8,368 nucleotides of DNA from DATJUF01 sp035524095. Its GTDB lineage: Bacteria; Desulfobacterota; Binatia; Binatales; Binataceae. Positions 1 to 6,324 of the stretch are shown piece by piece. Position 1 is the first letter of the stretch; every line of letters starts with the position of its first letter. A model generated the notes under the pieces. It was not told the origin of the DNA. It was given only the letters and a program-made list of their open reading frames with translations, and did no database searches. A program made the translations under genes and the position numbers. The stretch is taken from NCBI GenBank assembly GCA_035524095.1, contig DATKPK010000176.1, forward strand, positions 1 through 8,368, written 5' to 3'.

Positions 1-162
1 GGCAGGCCGAAGGCGGGACCCGTGTGGCCGAGATCTGCCGCGAGCATGGCGTCAGCGAGGCCACATTTTACGTATGGAAAAAGAAGTTCAGCGGCCTGGC
101 GCTGAATGAATTGCGCGAGCTGCGGCAGCTGCGCGAGGAGAACGCCAAGCTCAAGCGGCATC
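1..162 (+). mobile_element. IS3-family OrfA fragment (5' end outside window, 3' end truncated)
   Basis: The frame is open from base 3 and encodes the helix-turn-helix of an IS3-family OrfA: a QAEGGT start, then VAEICREHGVSEATFYVWKKKF, which is the HTH_Tnp_1 recognition region. A leucine-zipper heptad stretch (LNELRELRQLREENAKLKR) follows. In IS3 relatives this zipper continues into a VADLxLDKxML segment before the frameshift to orfB. Here the similarity stops after KLKR at about base 160 and an unrelated sequence follows. No OrfB (DDE integrase domain) and no terminal inverted repeat is visible downstream, so only part of the element remains. The exact junction is uncertain by a few bases. 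Confidence 0.85.
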
Positions 163-308
163 GCTTGGGTGAAGCTTTGCTCGGTTTCGTGAAACGTTCA
201 CTTGCAGAGGGAACTCTCACGCATACGAAAGCCGCACAAGTATTAGGCGTTAAACCGCGAAACGTCGATCCTCTCCTCAGCGCCGCTCCTGGCCAGAATG
301 GCCACTGA
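24..308 (+). pseudogene. Fusion frame: IS3 OrfA N-terminus joined to the C-terminal tail of an ImmA/IrrE-type antitoxin
   Basis: This continuous frame begins upstream of the window; GTG at 24 is only a possible internal start. It joins OrfA (to about base 160) to a roughly 45-residue tail, HRLGEALLGFVKRSLAEG followed by TLTHTKAAQVLGVKPRNVDPLL. The tail resembles the C-terminal helices of COG2856 ImmA/IrrE proteins, whose usual pattern is LGxxFxxLVLxALxxGxLTxxxAxxLLGVKPKxxxxL. Such proteins commonly sit directly upstream of DUF4411 PIN toxins as antitoxins. The antitoxin's N-terminal XRE DNA-binding domain and its HExxH protease domain are absent. The stop codon TGA (306-308) shares a base with the toxin start (TGATG), the tight coupling expected of the original operon. 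I infer that an IS3 insertion and deletion destroyed the antitoxin. The tail assignment is by recalled pattern and is moderately sure. Confidence 0.65.
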
Positions 309-940
309 TGCTTTATCTGCTCGACGCGAATGTCCTCATCACCGCTAATAGTCTGTACTATCCGATAGACCAGGTTCCCGAATTCTGGAGCTGGCTACAA
401 CATAAAGCTACTTCCGGGCACGTAAAGGTTCCCTTTGAAATACTGGAAGAGGTCCTTGCCGGCAGACCTGATGAGCCCTTAATCGATTGGCTTTCAGTGG
501 ACGAAAGTCGCATCGCGCTCGAATTGGACGAGGCTGCCGGTGCAAATCTAGTACAGCGAGTAGTAACGATCGGCTACGCAAATGATCCCACCGACGACGA
601 AATACAAGAATTAGGCCGCGATCCATTTTTGATCGCGTATGCGCTTTCCGACTCAGCGGATAGATGCGTTGTGACAACGGAAGTTTCGAAGCCTTCTAGA
701 CGAAGACAGAACCGCAAGATACCTGATGTCTGCGACTCACTCGGGGTAAGGTGCTGCGGACCATTTGAACTTAACCGAGAACTAGGTGAACCTGTGACGA
801 ACACCATGGCCTCGGCAGGCCGCTGCACACACCGAAATGCGGTCGGAGGCGTGGATCGACGACTGCTGCGCGAGTGGCTGGATGTGCTCACTCCAGCCAA
901 AGCCGCCAAGCATAAACTTGGATTTGCGTTTTCTAAGTAA
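308..940 (+). CDS. DUF4411-family PIN-domain toxin, probably without an intact antitoxin
   Basis: The product has 210 residues and a PIN-type ribonuclease fold of the DUF4411 family, the toxin half of type II toxin-antitoxin pairs. It opens with LYLLDANVLI (D6 is the first metal-binding acidic residue), then YYPIDQVPEFWSWL, typical of DUF4411. The acidic cluster FEILEEVL gives E44, E47 and E48. GRDPFLIAYA supplies D105, and CVVTTE (T123, T124, E125) closes the active site. KIPDVCDSLGVRC followed by PFELNRELG is the usual C-terminal signature, so the native protein should end near residue 165. About 45 extra residues (166-210) have no recognisable similarity and may be read-through into rearranged DNA. 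There is no clear Shine-Dalgarno; the start overlaps the stop of the upstream frame, suggesting translational coupling. By direct count GC is 50% in 541-600 against 67% in 1561-1620, consistent with acquired DNA. Toxic activity is inferred. Confidence 0.85.
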   Translation: MLYLLDANVLITANSLYYPIDQVPEFWSWLQHKATSGHVKVPFEILEEVLAGRPDEPLIDWLSVDESRIALELDEAAGANLVQRVVTIGYANDPTDDEIQELGRDPFLIAYALSDSADRCVVTTEVSKPSRRRQNRKIPDVCDSLGVRCCGPFELNRELGEPVTNTMASAGRCTHRNAVGGVDRRLLREWLDVLTPAKAAKHKLGFAFSK

Positions 941-1247
941 ACTGCCAAGTTGTAAAAATCGAGGAGCCCTGATGGATTTCGGAGGGGGTGGTATGCAGGA
1001 GGGCGGGCGAGCAGAAAGCAAAATTGGCCCGACCGGCAACACTAGAGAAACACCGAGGACCAAAAACATCTAACCTAGTGCTAGAAAATATGATTCACAG
1101 TTCCTTGTTGAACTCGTCGAGCGATTAGCTGTCCGCAGTCGGCGTCGCCAGGAGCGACGATCAGCAAGGCCAGAGATTCCAATCAGGCGATAACCCTCGC
1201 GCACCGATTTTTCGATGTTCCTCCTTTCCTCCGGGGCTGGGTCTCTC
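941..1247. other. Intergenic stretch without a convincing gene
   Basis: These roughly 300 bases separate the toxin gene from the 3' end of the secreted propeller gene. I see one short plus-strand frame with a good ribosome-binding site (972-1073) and a purine-rich minus-strand tract with two Shine-Dalgarno-like repeats (about 1219-1232) that lead into no credible gene. A small stem (GTCGC/GCGAC, about 1145-1160) lacks a T-tract, so I do not call a terminator. The stretch may be another rearrangement scar within the island. Confidence 0.5.
972..1073 (+). CDS. Possible small ORF, 33 residues, unknown function
   Basis: ATG at 972 is preceded by GAGGAG (961-966) with a 5-base spacer, a strong ribosome-binding site. 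The frame gives a glycine-rich, then basic, 33-residue peptide (MDFGGGGMQEGGRAESKIG, then PTGNTRETPRTKNI) and ends at TAA. There is no signal peptide, transmembrane helix or recognised motif. It could be a leader peptide or the remnant of the N-terminus of a longer mobile-element protein. Apart from the ribosome-binding site nothing supports expression, so confidence is low. Confidence 0.2.
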   Translation: MDFGGGGMQEGGRAESKIGPTGNTRETPRTKNI

Positions 1248-3323
1248 CTAGAACCCGCGTGGTGACCCGATCTGCGGCGTGTGCACTGGCTTGGCCATGC
1301 CGTAGAACACGACGACACCCTGTCCGCCGCATCGGGTCGAAAGCCCCTCTGCGGGCGCGCCGATACAGCTGTCGATGTCCTGCCAGTTGTTGGTGACCCA
1401 AACGTTTCCGGCCGGGTCTACGTCGATGTCTACTTCCATCTGCAGGCCGCCTCCGACGTAACCGAAAGGAGGTGAGATCGGATCGCCAGTCTTAAAGCCG
1501 GGCGGGCAGTTCTCAGTTCTAACGCCGCACAAGTGTGCGATCTGGCCGGATGTTCCCGCGAAGTTGGAAACCCAGACGTTATCGTCGCCGTCGACGGCGA
1601 CGGCCCATGGCCCCGGCAGGCTGCGGCCAATAAACGGAGAACCTGGATACGGAGAGCCATCCGGCCGCAGCAGGATCATGCTGCCGCCTGCGCGCCCGCC
1701 CTTCTGTTCCGACATGGTCTTTGTCAAGTAGTCGGAGGCCTTCGTCACACCGTGGAGCTTCAGGCGTAAACCCATATCCATTAGATGCATCATGCCCACC
1801 AGGCTGTTGCCAAAACGGGCGGTGACCCAGACATTGCCCTGGCTATCGATGGCTAGACCGCTGGTGCTGAAGCCGCTTTTGAAGTTCTCGGTCTTAGTCG
1901 GATCAGATGCAGGGAAGCGGGTGACGTGATTGATTCCGCTGTTGGAGACCCAGATGCGATCCTGCTTATCAATGGCCAGGTGGAATGGCGCCAGGAACGA
2001 CTTGCAAGGCTCGGCATCATCGCCTTCGCAGACAATCCGTCCCTTGGTCAAATCGCCCTTTGGGAAGTAGACGAGTTGCCTTTTCTCGATCCCCAGGACC
2101 CAGACATCGCCGCTTGGCGCGATCATGACGCCCTGCATTAGTCCCAACCGGCCACCGAACGTGATGCCGTCGGGGGGAGTCAGGGGCTTGCCGTTCTTGT
2201 CGAACACAACGATTGCTTTGCTGCCGTAAGTTGAGAACCAAGCGTTATCCTTTGCGTCGACGGCGGCGCCAAAGGTGCCGCCTTCCATCCCACCGCCGCT
2301 GAAGCCATCGGTGATCGGAGAAAGTGCCTGCCCATCGGGGGCGAACTTAGTAGCATGTCCCTCCCACAGCGAGTCCTGACCCTGCCAGCCAACCGAGAAA
2401 TTGTCGCCGACCCAGAAGTTACCTTCGCTGTCGAATCCTGCTTTGCCGCCCGCGCGGTACCCGCCGCCGTCGAACTTTAGTGGCAGCACCCATGCGCTCG
2501 GCTGCCAATTGAGGTACGGCATATAGGGGACGGGACGCAGGTTCTTGCCCTGCGGAATCGGATAGAAGGCCTTGAGCAGGGCGAAGACGCGCTCAGGGTG
2601 GTACCACGGATAGCGCGCGATAGATTGGGCTGCCGCCAGAGTGTCACTCGGGGCGCTGCCCGTAAGCCCGGTGGCGGCTGAGAACAGCTTGTCGCAAGCA
2701 TCGGCTGTCACCTTCGTGACGCAACCCGCGAGCGCATCGGCCAGCGTCGCGAAATTCGCGATCGTTGGCGTCTGGGGCCCGTTGAGAGGATCCTGAATTG
2801 TTGACCCCCAGCCGCCCGTTTCAAGATCGACAAAGTTGGGCACGTTGCCCGCAGCGATACGCAGTCCAAGCGCGTTACCCTTGAGCACGGCGCCGTCGAG
2901 GAACTGCGTGTTGGTCCATACCGACGCCACGGTCGTAAACTCATTAATGACTACGCGTGCAGGTAGCTTGCTGCCGACGACCGTCAGGAGCGCGATCGCC
3001 GGATTGTTGCCCCCCGCCTCGTTGGCGACCGGTACGCCACCCGTAGCGACCAGGTACATGCTGCTGTCAGGCGATCCGTCGGCGCTCAGAACGAACCGAC
3101 CGTCGTCGCCGGTTTGAGTTTGAGCCAACTGCTTGGGCGCGTCCTCACTTGCAGACCATAGTGTCACGGTCGACTTGGCAATCGGAGTGCCTCCGCCAAG
3201 CACCTGACCTTCAACGCTGTCGGCGCACGCGGGGGCGGCCAGTAAGAGCATGCATACGGCGAGTGCGGCAATATGGGACCAACCTATCATTGCAAGATTG
3301 CTAGGAATCATTTTAGGTCTCAT
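1248..3323 (-). CDS. Secreted NHL/Vgb-like seven-repeat beta-propeller protein with N-terminal beta-sandwich-like domain
   Basis: From ATG 3323 the product has 691 residues; the frame is open back to a TTG at 3362, and ATG 3311 is also possible. A Sec signal peptide (hydrophobic IAALAVCMLLLAAPA) should be cleaved after ACA at about residue 34; no good lipobox is present. Residues about 35-92 (VEGQVLGGGTPIAKSTVTLW, then GDDGRFVLS) resemble a carboxypeptidase-regulatory/SpaA-type beta-sandwich. Residues about 93-280 form an unassigned middle region with two cysteines. From about 296 to 645 there are seven motifs of the type D-x-x-x-N-x-W-V (near residues 296, 355, 401, 451, 491, 576 and 635: DSEGNFWVG, DAKDNAWFS, APSGDVWVL, DKQDRIWVS, DSQGNVWVT, DGDDNVWVS, DPAGNVWVT). 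These are typical of NHL, SMP-30 or virginiamycin-B-lyase-like propellers. The protein is probably periplasmic or extracellular. Its ligand or substrate cannot be told. It stands alone and may be island cargo. Confidence 0.85.
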   Translation of the reverse strand: MRPKMIPSNLAMIGWSHIAALAVCMLLLAAPACADSVEGQVLGGGTPIAKSTVTLWSASEDAPKQLAQTQTGDDGRFVLSADGSPDSSMYLVATGGVPVANEAGGNNPAIALLTVVGSKLPARVVINEFTTVASVWTNTQFLDGAVLKGNALGLRIAAGNVPNFVDLETGGWGSTIQDPLNGPQTPTIANFATLADALAGCVTKVTADACDKLFSAATGLTGSAPSDTLAAAQSIARYPWYHPERVFALLKAFYPIPQGKNLRPVPYMPYLNWQPSAWVLPLKFDGGGYRAGGKAGFDSEGNFWVGDNFSVGWQGQDSLWEGHATKFAPDGQALSPITDGFSGGGMEGGTFGAAVDAKDNAWFSTYGSKAIVVFDKNGKPLTPPDGITFGGRLGLMQGVMIAPSGDVWVLGIEKRQLVYFPKGDLTKGRIVCEGDDAEPCKSFLAPFHLAIDKQDRIWVSNSGINHVTRFPASDPTKTENFKSGFSTSGLAIDSQGNVWVTARFGNSLVGMMHLMDMGLRLKLHGVTKASDYLTKTMSEQKGGRAGGSMILLRPDGSPYPGSPFIGRSLPGPWAVAVDGDDNVWVSNFAGTSGQIAHLCGVRTENCPPGFKTGDPISPPFGYVGGGLQMEVDIDVDPAGNVWVTNNWQDIDSCIGAPAEGLSTRCGGQGVVVFYGMAKPVHTPQIGSPRGF

Positions 3324-3518
3324 CTTTCGTTCGCCTAGGTGACAGTTACTGCGAGCGGTCAATTGGCAGCCCTACTTTTAACTTACTGTAGCCTCGTAGA
3401 TCGGACGAATAAGCATTGCGCGTCATCCCGACAAAGCATGGAGAGAGTTCAACGAGATTTTCCTTTTCAAACCCTGATTCAGACTCGCACTAGAACCATT
3501 CAGCTCGCAACGCGATGT
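3324..3518. promoter_or_regulatory. Upstream region of the propeller gene
   Basis: This gap between the propeller gene and the IS66 frame is AT-richer than its surroundings (45% GC by count in 3361-3420). It must hold the promoter of the minus-strand propeller gene. On the minus strand I see weak candidates only, for example TTGTCG followed 17 bases later by TATTCG (about 3395-3435), so no promoter is called firmly. The ribosome-binding site for the chosen start is also weak (AGGCGAACGAAAG before ATG 3323). Confidence 0.25.
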
Positions 3519-4589
3519 TCAAGTGAGGTTTTGCGTCCAAAGAGGCTCCACGTCCGCGCAACGGACCAGTTCTGCCTCGCGCTGACATGAAATACACTGT
3601 CGCTTCTCCGACCGAATCTCATACACTACGGAACACGCGTCACCCAAACTACGAGGCCCTGTTGAGGCGGCGGCTTGCGCGCGGGAGTCGTGCCAAAGGC
3701 GCTTCCACTGGCGCGGTGTCAGCTCCTGGACCAGCCGCGCCGGATGCGTCGAGACGCGCTCGATCACATCGCGCAGATACACCAACGGGTTGATCTGCAG
3801 GTGCTTGCAAGTCTGGACCAGCGAGCACAGCAGGGCGGTGCGATGCGCCGCCGCTTCGCTCCCCGCGAACGACCAGTTCTTGCGCCCCAGCACGATCGGT
3901 CGTAGCGCCTGCTCCGCCCCGTTGTTGTCGATCTTGAGCCGTCCGTCTTCGACGTAACGCGTCAGGGCGATCCAGTTACGCAGCGCGTAGCCAATGGCCG
4001 CAGCGAGCGGGCTCTTGGGTAACGCCGCCCCCTGCTGCTCTTTTAGGTACGCTTGCAGTTTCTCCAGCATCGGCCGCGCCTGCTCCTGCCGCACACGCTG
4101 TCGTGCCGGCGCGTCAAGTTGTCGGTCGCTGGCCGCCCGCTCAATCCTGTAGAGCTGTCCGATCAGCGCCAACGCCTGCGCGCAGGCCACTGCCGCGCTT
4201 GGCAGCGCTTCCTTGAAATACCTCCGCGCATGCGCCCAGCATCCGACTTCGATGATCCCGGGATATTGCCTAAACACGTCGTCGTAAGCGGGTGCCGCGT
4301 CCACCTGGAGATACCCACGGTAACCGGCCAGCATCTTTAGCGGCCCGTCCCGATTGCGCGACCAGGTGAAGTCGTACACCACCTCGCCAAGCTCACCCCG
4401 ATGCACCCACAGATGCCCGGTCCGAATCTCTGGCGCTCGACTCGGATCCTGCACATCCAGGGTCGTGTCGTCGCATTGAATCCAGGGCGATCGGCATACC
4501 TGCTCGCGGTGCATGACGCGCACAATGGGTTCGAGCAAGACTGCCACCGCACCGTTCCGCTCCGAGAGCGTGCGCCGGGTGATGGTCAC
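3519..4589 (-). pseudogene. tnpC: IS66-family transposase TnpC, N-terminally truncated
   Basis: The frame encodes the catalytic C-terminal part of an IS66 TnpC transposase, which cuts and joins the ends of the element. All DDE residues appear to be present: D40/D41 in IQCDDTTLDVQD, D97 in LQVDAAPAYDD and E226 in DNNGAEQALRP. The conserved GCWAHARRYF (about 117-124) and the C-terminal YLRDVIERVSTHPARLVQEL are clear. Intact TnpC has roughly 500 residues. This one begins at VTITRRTLSE, equivalent to the VTISRSTL region near residue 200 of the family, because the frame loses similarity beyond 4589 where integrase sequence begins. After WKRLWHDSRAQAAAST (about 3660) the remaining 46 residues look like read-through past the normal end. 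No tnpA or tnpB is present. It is probably inactive. Confidence 0.9.
3600..4589 (-). mobile_element. IS66-family element remnant
   Basis: Only the 3' part of tnpC and perhaps the adjoining end of the element remain. The left limit lies somewhere between about 3590 and 3660; I could not recognise a terminal inverted repeat or target duplication with confidence. The right limit is the abrupt junction with the integrase at about 4589. The 5' end of the element (tnpA, tnpB and half of tnpC) has been deleted. Confidence 0.7.
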
Positions 4590-5397
4590 GGAAGAAAAGC
4601 TGATGTTTGCCGACCTCGCGCACGTGTTGGTCGACGACTATGAAGCAAACCGGAAGCGGTCGGTAGATTCGGTGAGGCTTTCGCTACAGCATTTGAGCGA
4701 ATACTTTGGTGACACCCGCCTACTCGACATCTCAGGGGACAGAGTCACGTCCTATGTGGTAGATCGCCAGCGCCAGGGTGCGGCGAACGCCTCCATCAAC
4801 CGCGAACTCGCAGCATTGGCACGCGGCTTTACACTGATGATGCGCGCCGGACGCCTATCATCGCGGCCGCACATCGCACAGCTCCGCGAAGATAATGCGC
4901 GGCAGGGCTTCGTCGACCCGGCCGACTTCGACCGGCTGCGGCGTGCCCTCCCCGCCTATTTGCAAGACCCTATCCATTTCCTCTACTTGAGCGCGTGGCG
5001 GGTGGGCGAGATGCGGTCGCTGCAATGGGGCCAGGTTGCCGGTGACGACTCCGAGATCCGGCTTCTACCAGAACAGTCCAAGAACCGCCGAGCACGGGTT
5101 ATCCCGATGACAGGTGAATTAAAGGCGATCGTCTCACGGGCGAGGGATCAGCGGCGTCTCGATTGCCCTCACGTGTTCCATATTGCGGGTAAGCAGATCG
5201 GCGAATTTAAGAAAACTTGGCGGTCGGCCTGCCGAGCAGCTGGATTGAATAAGGTGCTCGTCCACGACCTCCGCCGTAGTGGGGTTCGTAACATGATCCG
5301 TGCCGGCATCAGCGAGCATACCGCCATGATGATCAGCGGCCATCAGACGGCCTCGACGTTCCGCCGCTATATAACATCATTAGCACCGAGGATATGA
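4513..5397 (+). pseudogene. Tyrosine site-specific integrase, N-terminally truncated and frameshifted near the C-terminus
   Basis: The open frame has 294 residues, but the first 25 or so are antisense to the IS66 transposase. Integrase similarity starts at about VTEEKLMFADLAHVLVDDYE (base 4587 on), so the N-terminal arm-site-binding domain is lost. The core-binding SAM-like domain spans about residues 33-113 (typical ANASINRELAALARGFTLM). The catalytic domain spans 136-286 with all six active-site positions: R163 (AWRVGEM), K190 (SKNRRAR), H251 and R254 (HDLRRSGVRN), H277 (SGHQT) and nucleophile Y286 (STFRRY). Directly after Y286 the frame slips: removing two bases of TATATA (5368-5373) restores YNIISTEDMTLAFEKL, the normal continuation. 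The gene points at the 3' end of tRNA-Ala 139 bases away, so it was very likely the integrase of an island at that tRNA. With both ends damaged it is probably inactive. Confidence 0.85.
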
Positions 5398-5536
5398 CCC
5401 TCGCCTTCGAGAAGCTCGGGCACTATATCGACGAGGCGCCTAAATCGAAGGTTGCAGTTCTGACCCAGTTTGGTCACAAAGAGTCACCAACTGAGTCATC
5501 TATTCCCGATGAAGTATTCGATTTTACTGAGGAATT
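5373..5536 (+). pseudogene. Out-of-frame C-terminal segment of the integrase
   Basis: In the frame shifted by two bases, the sequence from AAC 5373 reads NIISTEDMTLAFEKLGHYID and then continues EAPKSKVAVLTQF. This is the helix and tail that follow the catalytic tyrosine in this integrase group. The frame has no stop before the tRNA and runs antisense through it to 5735, where it reads GGADAGRTRDLLNAIQALSQ, a familiar product of translating a tRNA gene backwards. The ATG at 5394 is therefore an internal methionine of the broken integrase and not the start of a separate gene. Confidence 0.75.
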
Positions 5537-5565
5537 TGGTGGAGCTGACGCGGGTCGAACGCGCG
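5537..5565. other. Probable island attachment site (att) in the 3' end of tRNA-Ala
   Basis: Tyrosine integrases commonly recombine in the T-arm/3' end of tRNA genes and leave the tRNA intact while the integrase lies next to the 3' end. That geometry is seen here, with the integrase to the left and pointing at the tRNA. I found no second copy of the tRNA 3' segment (such as TGGAGCTGACGCGGG) within the window, so the other att would lie left of base 1. The exact core is inferred. Confidence 0.55.
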
Positions 5566-5612
5566 ACCTCCTGAATGCCATTCAGGCGCTCTCCCAACTG
5601 AGCTACAGCCCC
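5537..5612 (-). tRNA. tRNA-Ala (anticodon GGC), CCA encoded
   Basis: The minus strand folds as a complete 76-nt tRNA. The acceptor stem GGGGCTG (from 5612) pairs with CAGCTCC and includes the G3:U70 wobble pair that marks alanine tRNAs. The D-arm is TAGCTCAGTTGGGAGAGC. The anticodon stem CCTGA/TCAGG encloses the loop ATGGCAT with GGC at positions 34-36. The T-loop is GTTCGACCC. A discriminator A and an encoded CCA end at 5537. It reads GCC and GCU alanine codons. Its 3' end faces the integrase pseudogene, making the 3' half of the gene the probable attachment site of the island. Confidence 0.97.
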
Positions 5613-5631
5613 ACCGTTCGGGAGGAGTTCC

Positions 5632-5660
5632 AGCTAACCAGTGGAACTCTGCAAAGTCAA
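5632..5660 (-). promoter_or_regulatory. Candidate promoter of tRNA-Ala
   Basis: On the minus strand TTGACT (5660-5655) is a near-perfect -35 box. It is followed after 17 bases by TTAGCT (5637-5632), a weak -10 helped by an upstream TGG that makes an extended TG motif. The -10 lies 19 bases before the first base of the tRNA, giving a short leader of about a dozen bases, as usual for tRNA transcripts. The -10 is poor, so this is tentative. Confidence 0.4.
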
Positions 5661-5714
5661 CCTGGCCTATTCGCCAGCCCGGTGCGAAAAAGCCGTCAGA
5701 TGATCGCGACCGAC

Positions 5715-6107
5715 CTACTTTGCACTCTGGCGTAATTCGATGACGTTGCCGTCCGGATCCTGGACCCAAAGCTGCTGACCGACCATCCGCTTCGCCTCCG
5801 GGGGAAGCTTCGCGAGCATCTGTTCGCCGTCGAGATATTTGATCCCCATCTCGTTGAGCGCAGCCTTAGTCGCCTCAAAGCTTTCTACCTCGACCGCGAT
5901 ATGTGGCCCAGTCGGGTCGATACCTTCGTGACGTTCGCCTCCAATCAGATGGATCGCGTTTTCGCCGATGCCGTACCATTCACCCGGAATATTGATTTTG
6001 GGCCGCGGAATCTTCTTAAGCCCGATCACCTTTTCGTAGAACTCTCGCGACTTGTCGACATCCTTAACGTTGATCGCGACATGATTGATAGTTGTGACCT
6101 TCACCAT
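5715..6107 (-). CDS. VOC-superfamily (glyoxalase-fold) metalloprotein
   Basis: From ATG 6107 the product is a 130-residue single VOC module made of two beta-alpha-beta-beta-beta halves. This start has GAGGAGA (6120-6114) seven bases upstream; the frame can extend to 6128 but without such a site. The first half is TTINHVAINVKDVDKSREFY and the second GPHIAVEVESFEATKAALNE, ending DPDGNVIELRQ. The four family metal-ligand positions are filled: H9 (NHVAI), H53 (AIHLI), H69 (PHIAV) and E124 (VIEL). The protein is probably a dimer with one divalent metal per site. Relatives include lactoylglutathione lyase, fosfomycin-resistance proteins and dioxygenases; the sequence alone does not tell which reaction applies. 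It lies between ispF and tRNA-Ala on the same strand but about 215 bases after ispF, so it is probably transcribed separately. It is cytosolic, since no signal peptide is seen. Confidence 0.88.
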   Translation of the reverse strand: MVKVTTINHVAINVKDVDKSREFYEKVIGLKKIPRPKINIPGEWYGIGENAIHLIGGERHEGIDPTGPHIAVEVESFEATKAALNEMGIKYLDGEQMLAKLPPEAKRMVGQQLWVQDPDGNVIELRQSAK

Positions 6108-6324
6108 AACAGTTCTCCTCGTCCTCACCGCATTTGGATTGCCGACTCTAGTTCACTCAATGGCTCATTCCATGAACTCTTATGCGATTCGTCCCATGTT
6201 CTAGTACGCTCGGCGGTCGAACGGCAACCTAATCGCTTCACGCAGGCGGTCGAATTTTCGGGGTGAGGAGATAACCCTAATCGAACCATTTACAATCAAC
6301 GATTGGTCCACTAGGACTCGCGGC
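6108..6324. other. Intergenic region between ispF and the VOC gene
   Basis: This gap of about 217 bases contains the VOC ribosome-binding site and presumably its promoter, though no good -35/-10 pair stands out. Just after the ispF stop on the minus strand, CAATC-GTT-GATTG (about 6295-6307) could form a short hairpin but lacks a T-tract. No credible gene is present. Confidence 0.4.
6114..6120 (-). promoter_or_regulatory. Ribosome-binding site of the VOC gene
   Basis: GAGGAGA on the minus strand lies six bases before ATG 6107. It decides this start over the upstream in-frame codon at 6128, which would place the ribosome-binding site inside the coding sequence. Confidence 0.75.

Noticed and set aside
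574..948. Minus-strand ORF opposite the PIN toxin
   Set aside because: It is a shadow frame of the toxin gene with no family features; the plus strand carries clear DUF4411 motifs.
1145..1160. Stem GTCGC-CAGGA-GCGAC as a terminator
   Set aside because: The stem is only five pairs and no T-tract follows on either strand.
3339..3590. Plus-strand ORF of 83 residues upstream of the propeller gene
   Set aside because: It has no ribosome-binding site, no recognisable motif and a composition like random translation; it could not be matched to the missing N-terminus of the integrase.
5394..5735. Plus-strand ORF of 113 residues as a separate gene
   Set aside because: Its first part is the out-of-frame C-terminus of the integrase, and the rest is antisense translation of tRNA-Ala and of the end of the VOC gene.
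5524..5769. Minus-strand ORF across the tRNA
   Set aside because: It translates the tRNA gene itself (WGCSSVGRAPEWHSGGRAFDP is a familiar artefact) and overlaps the VOC gene in another frame.
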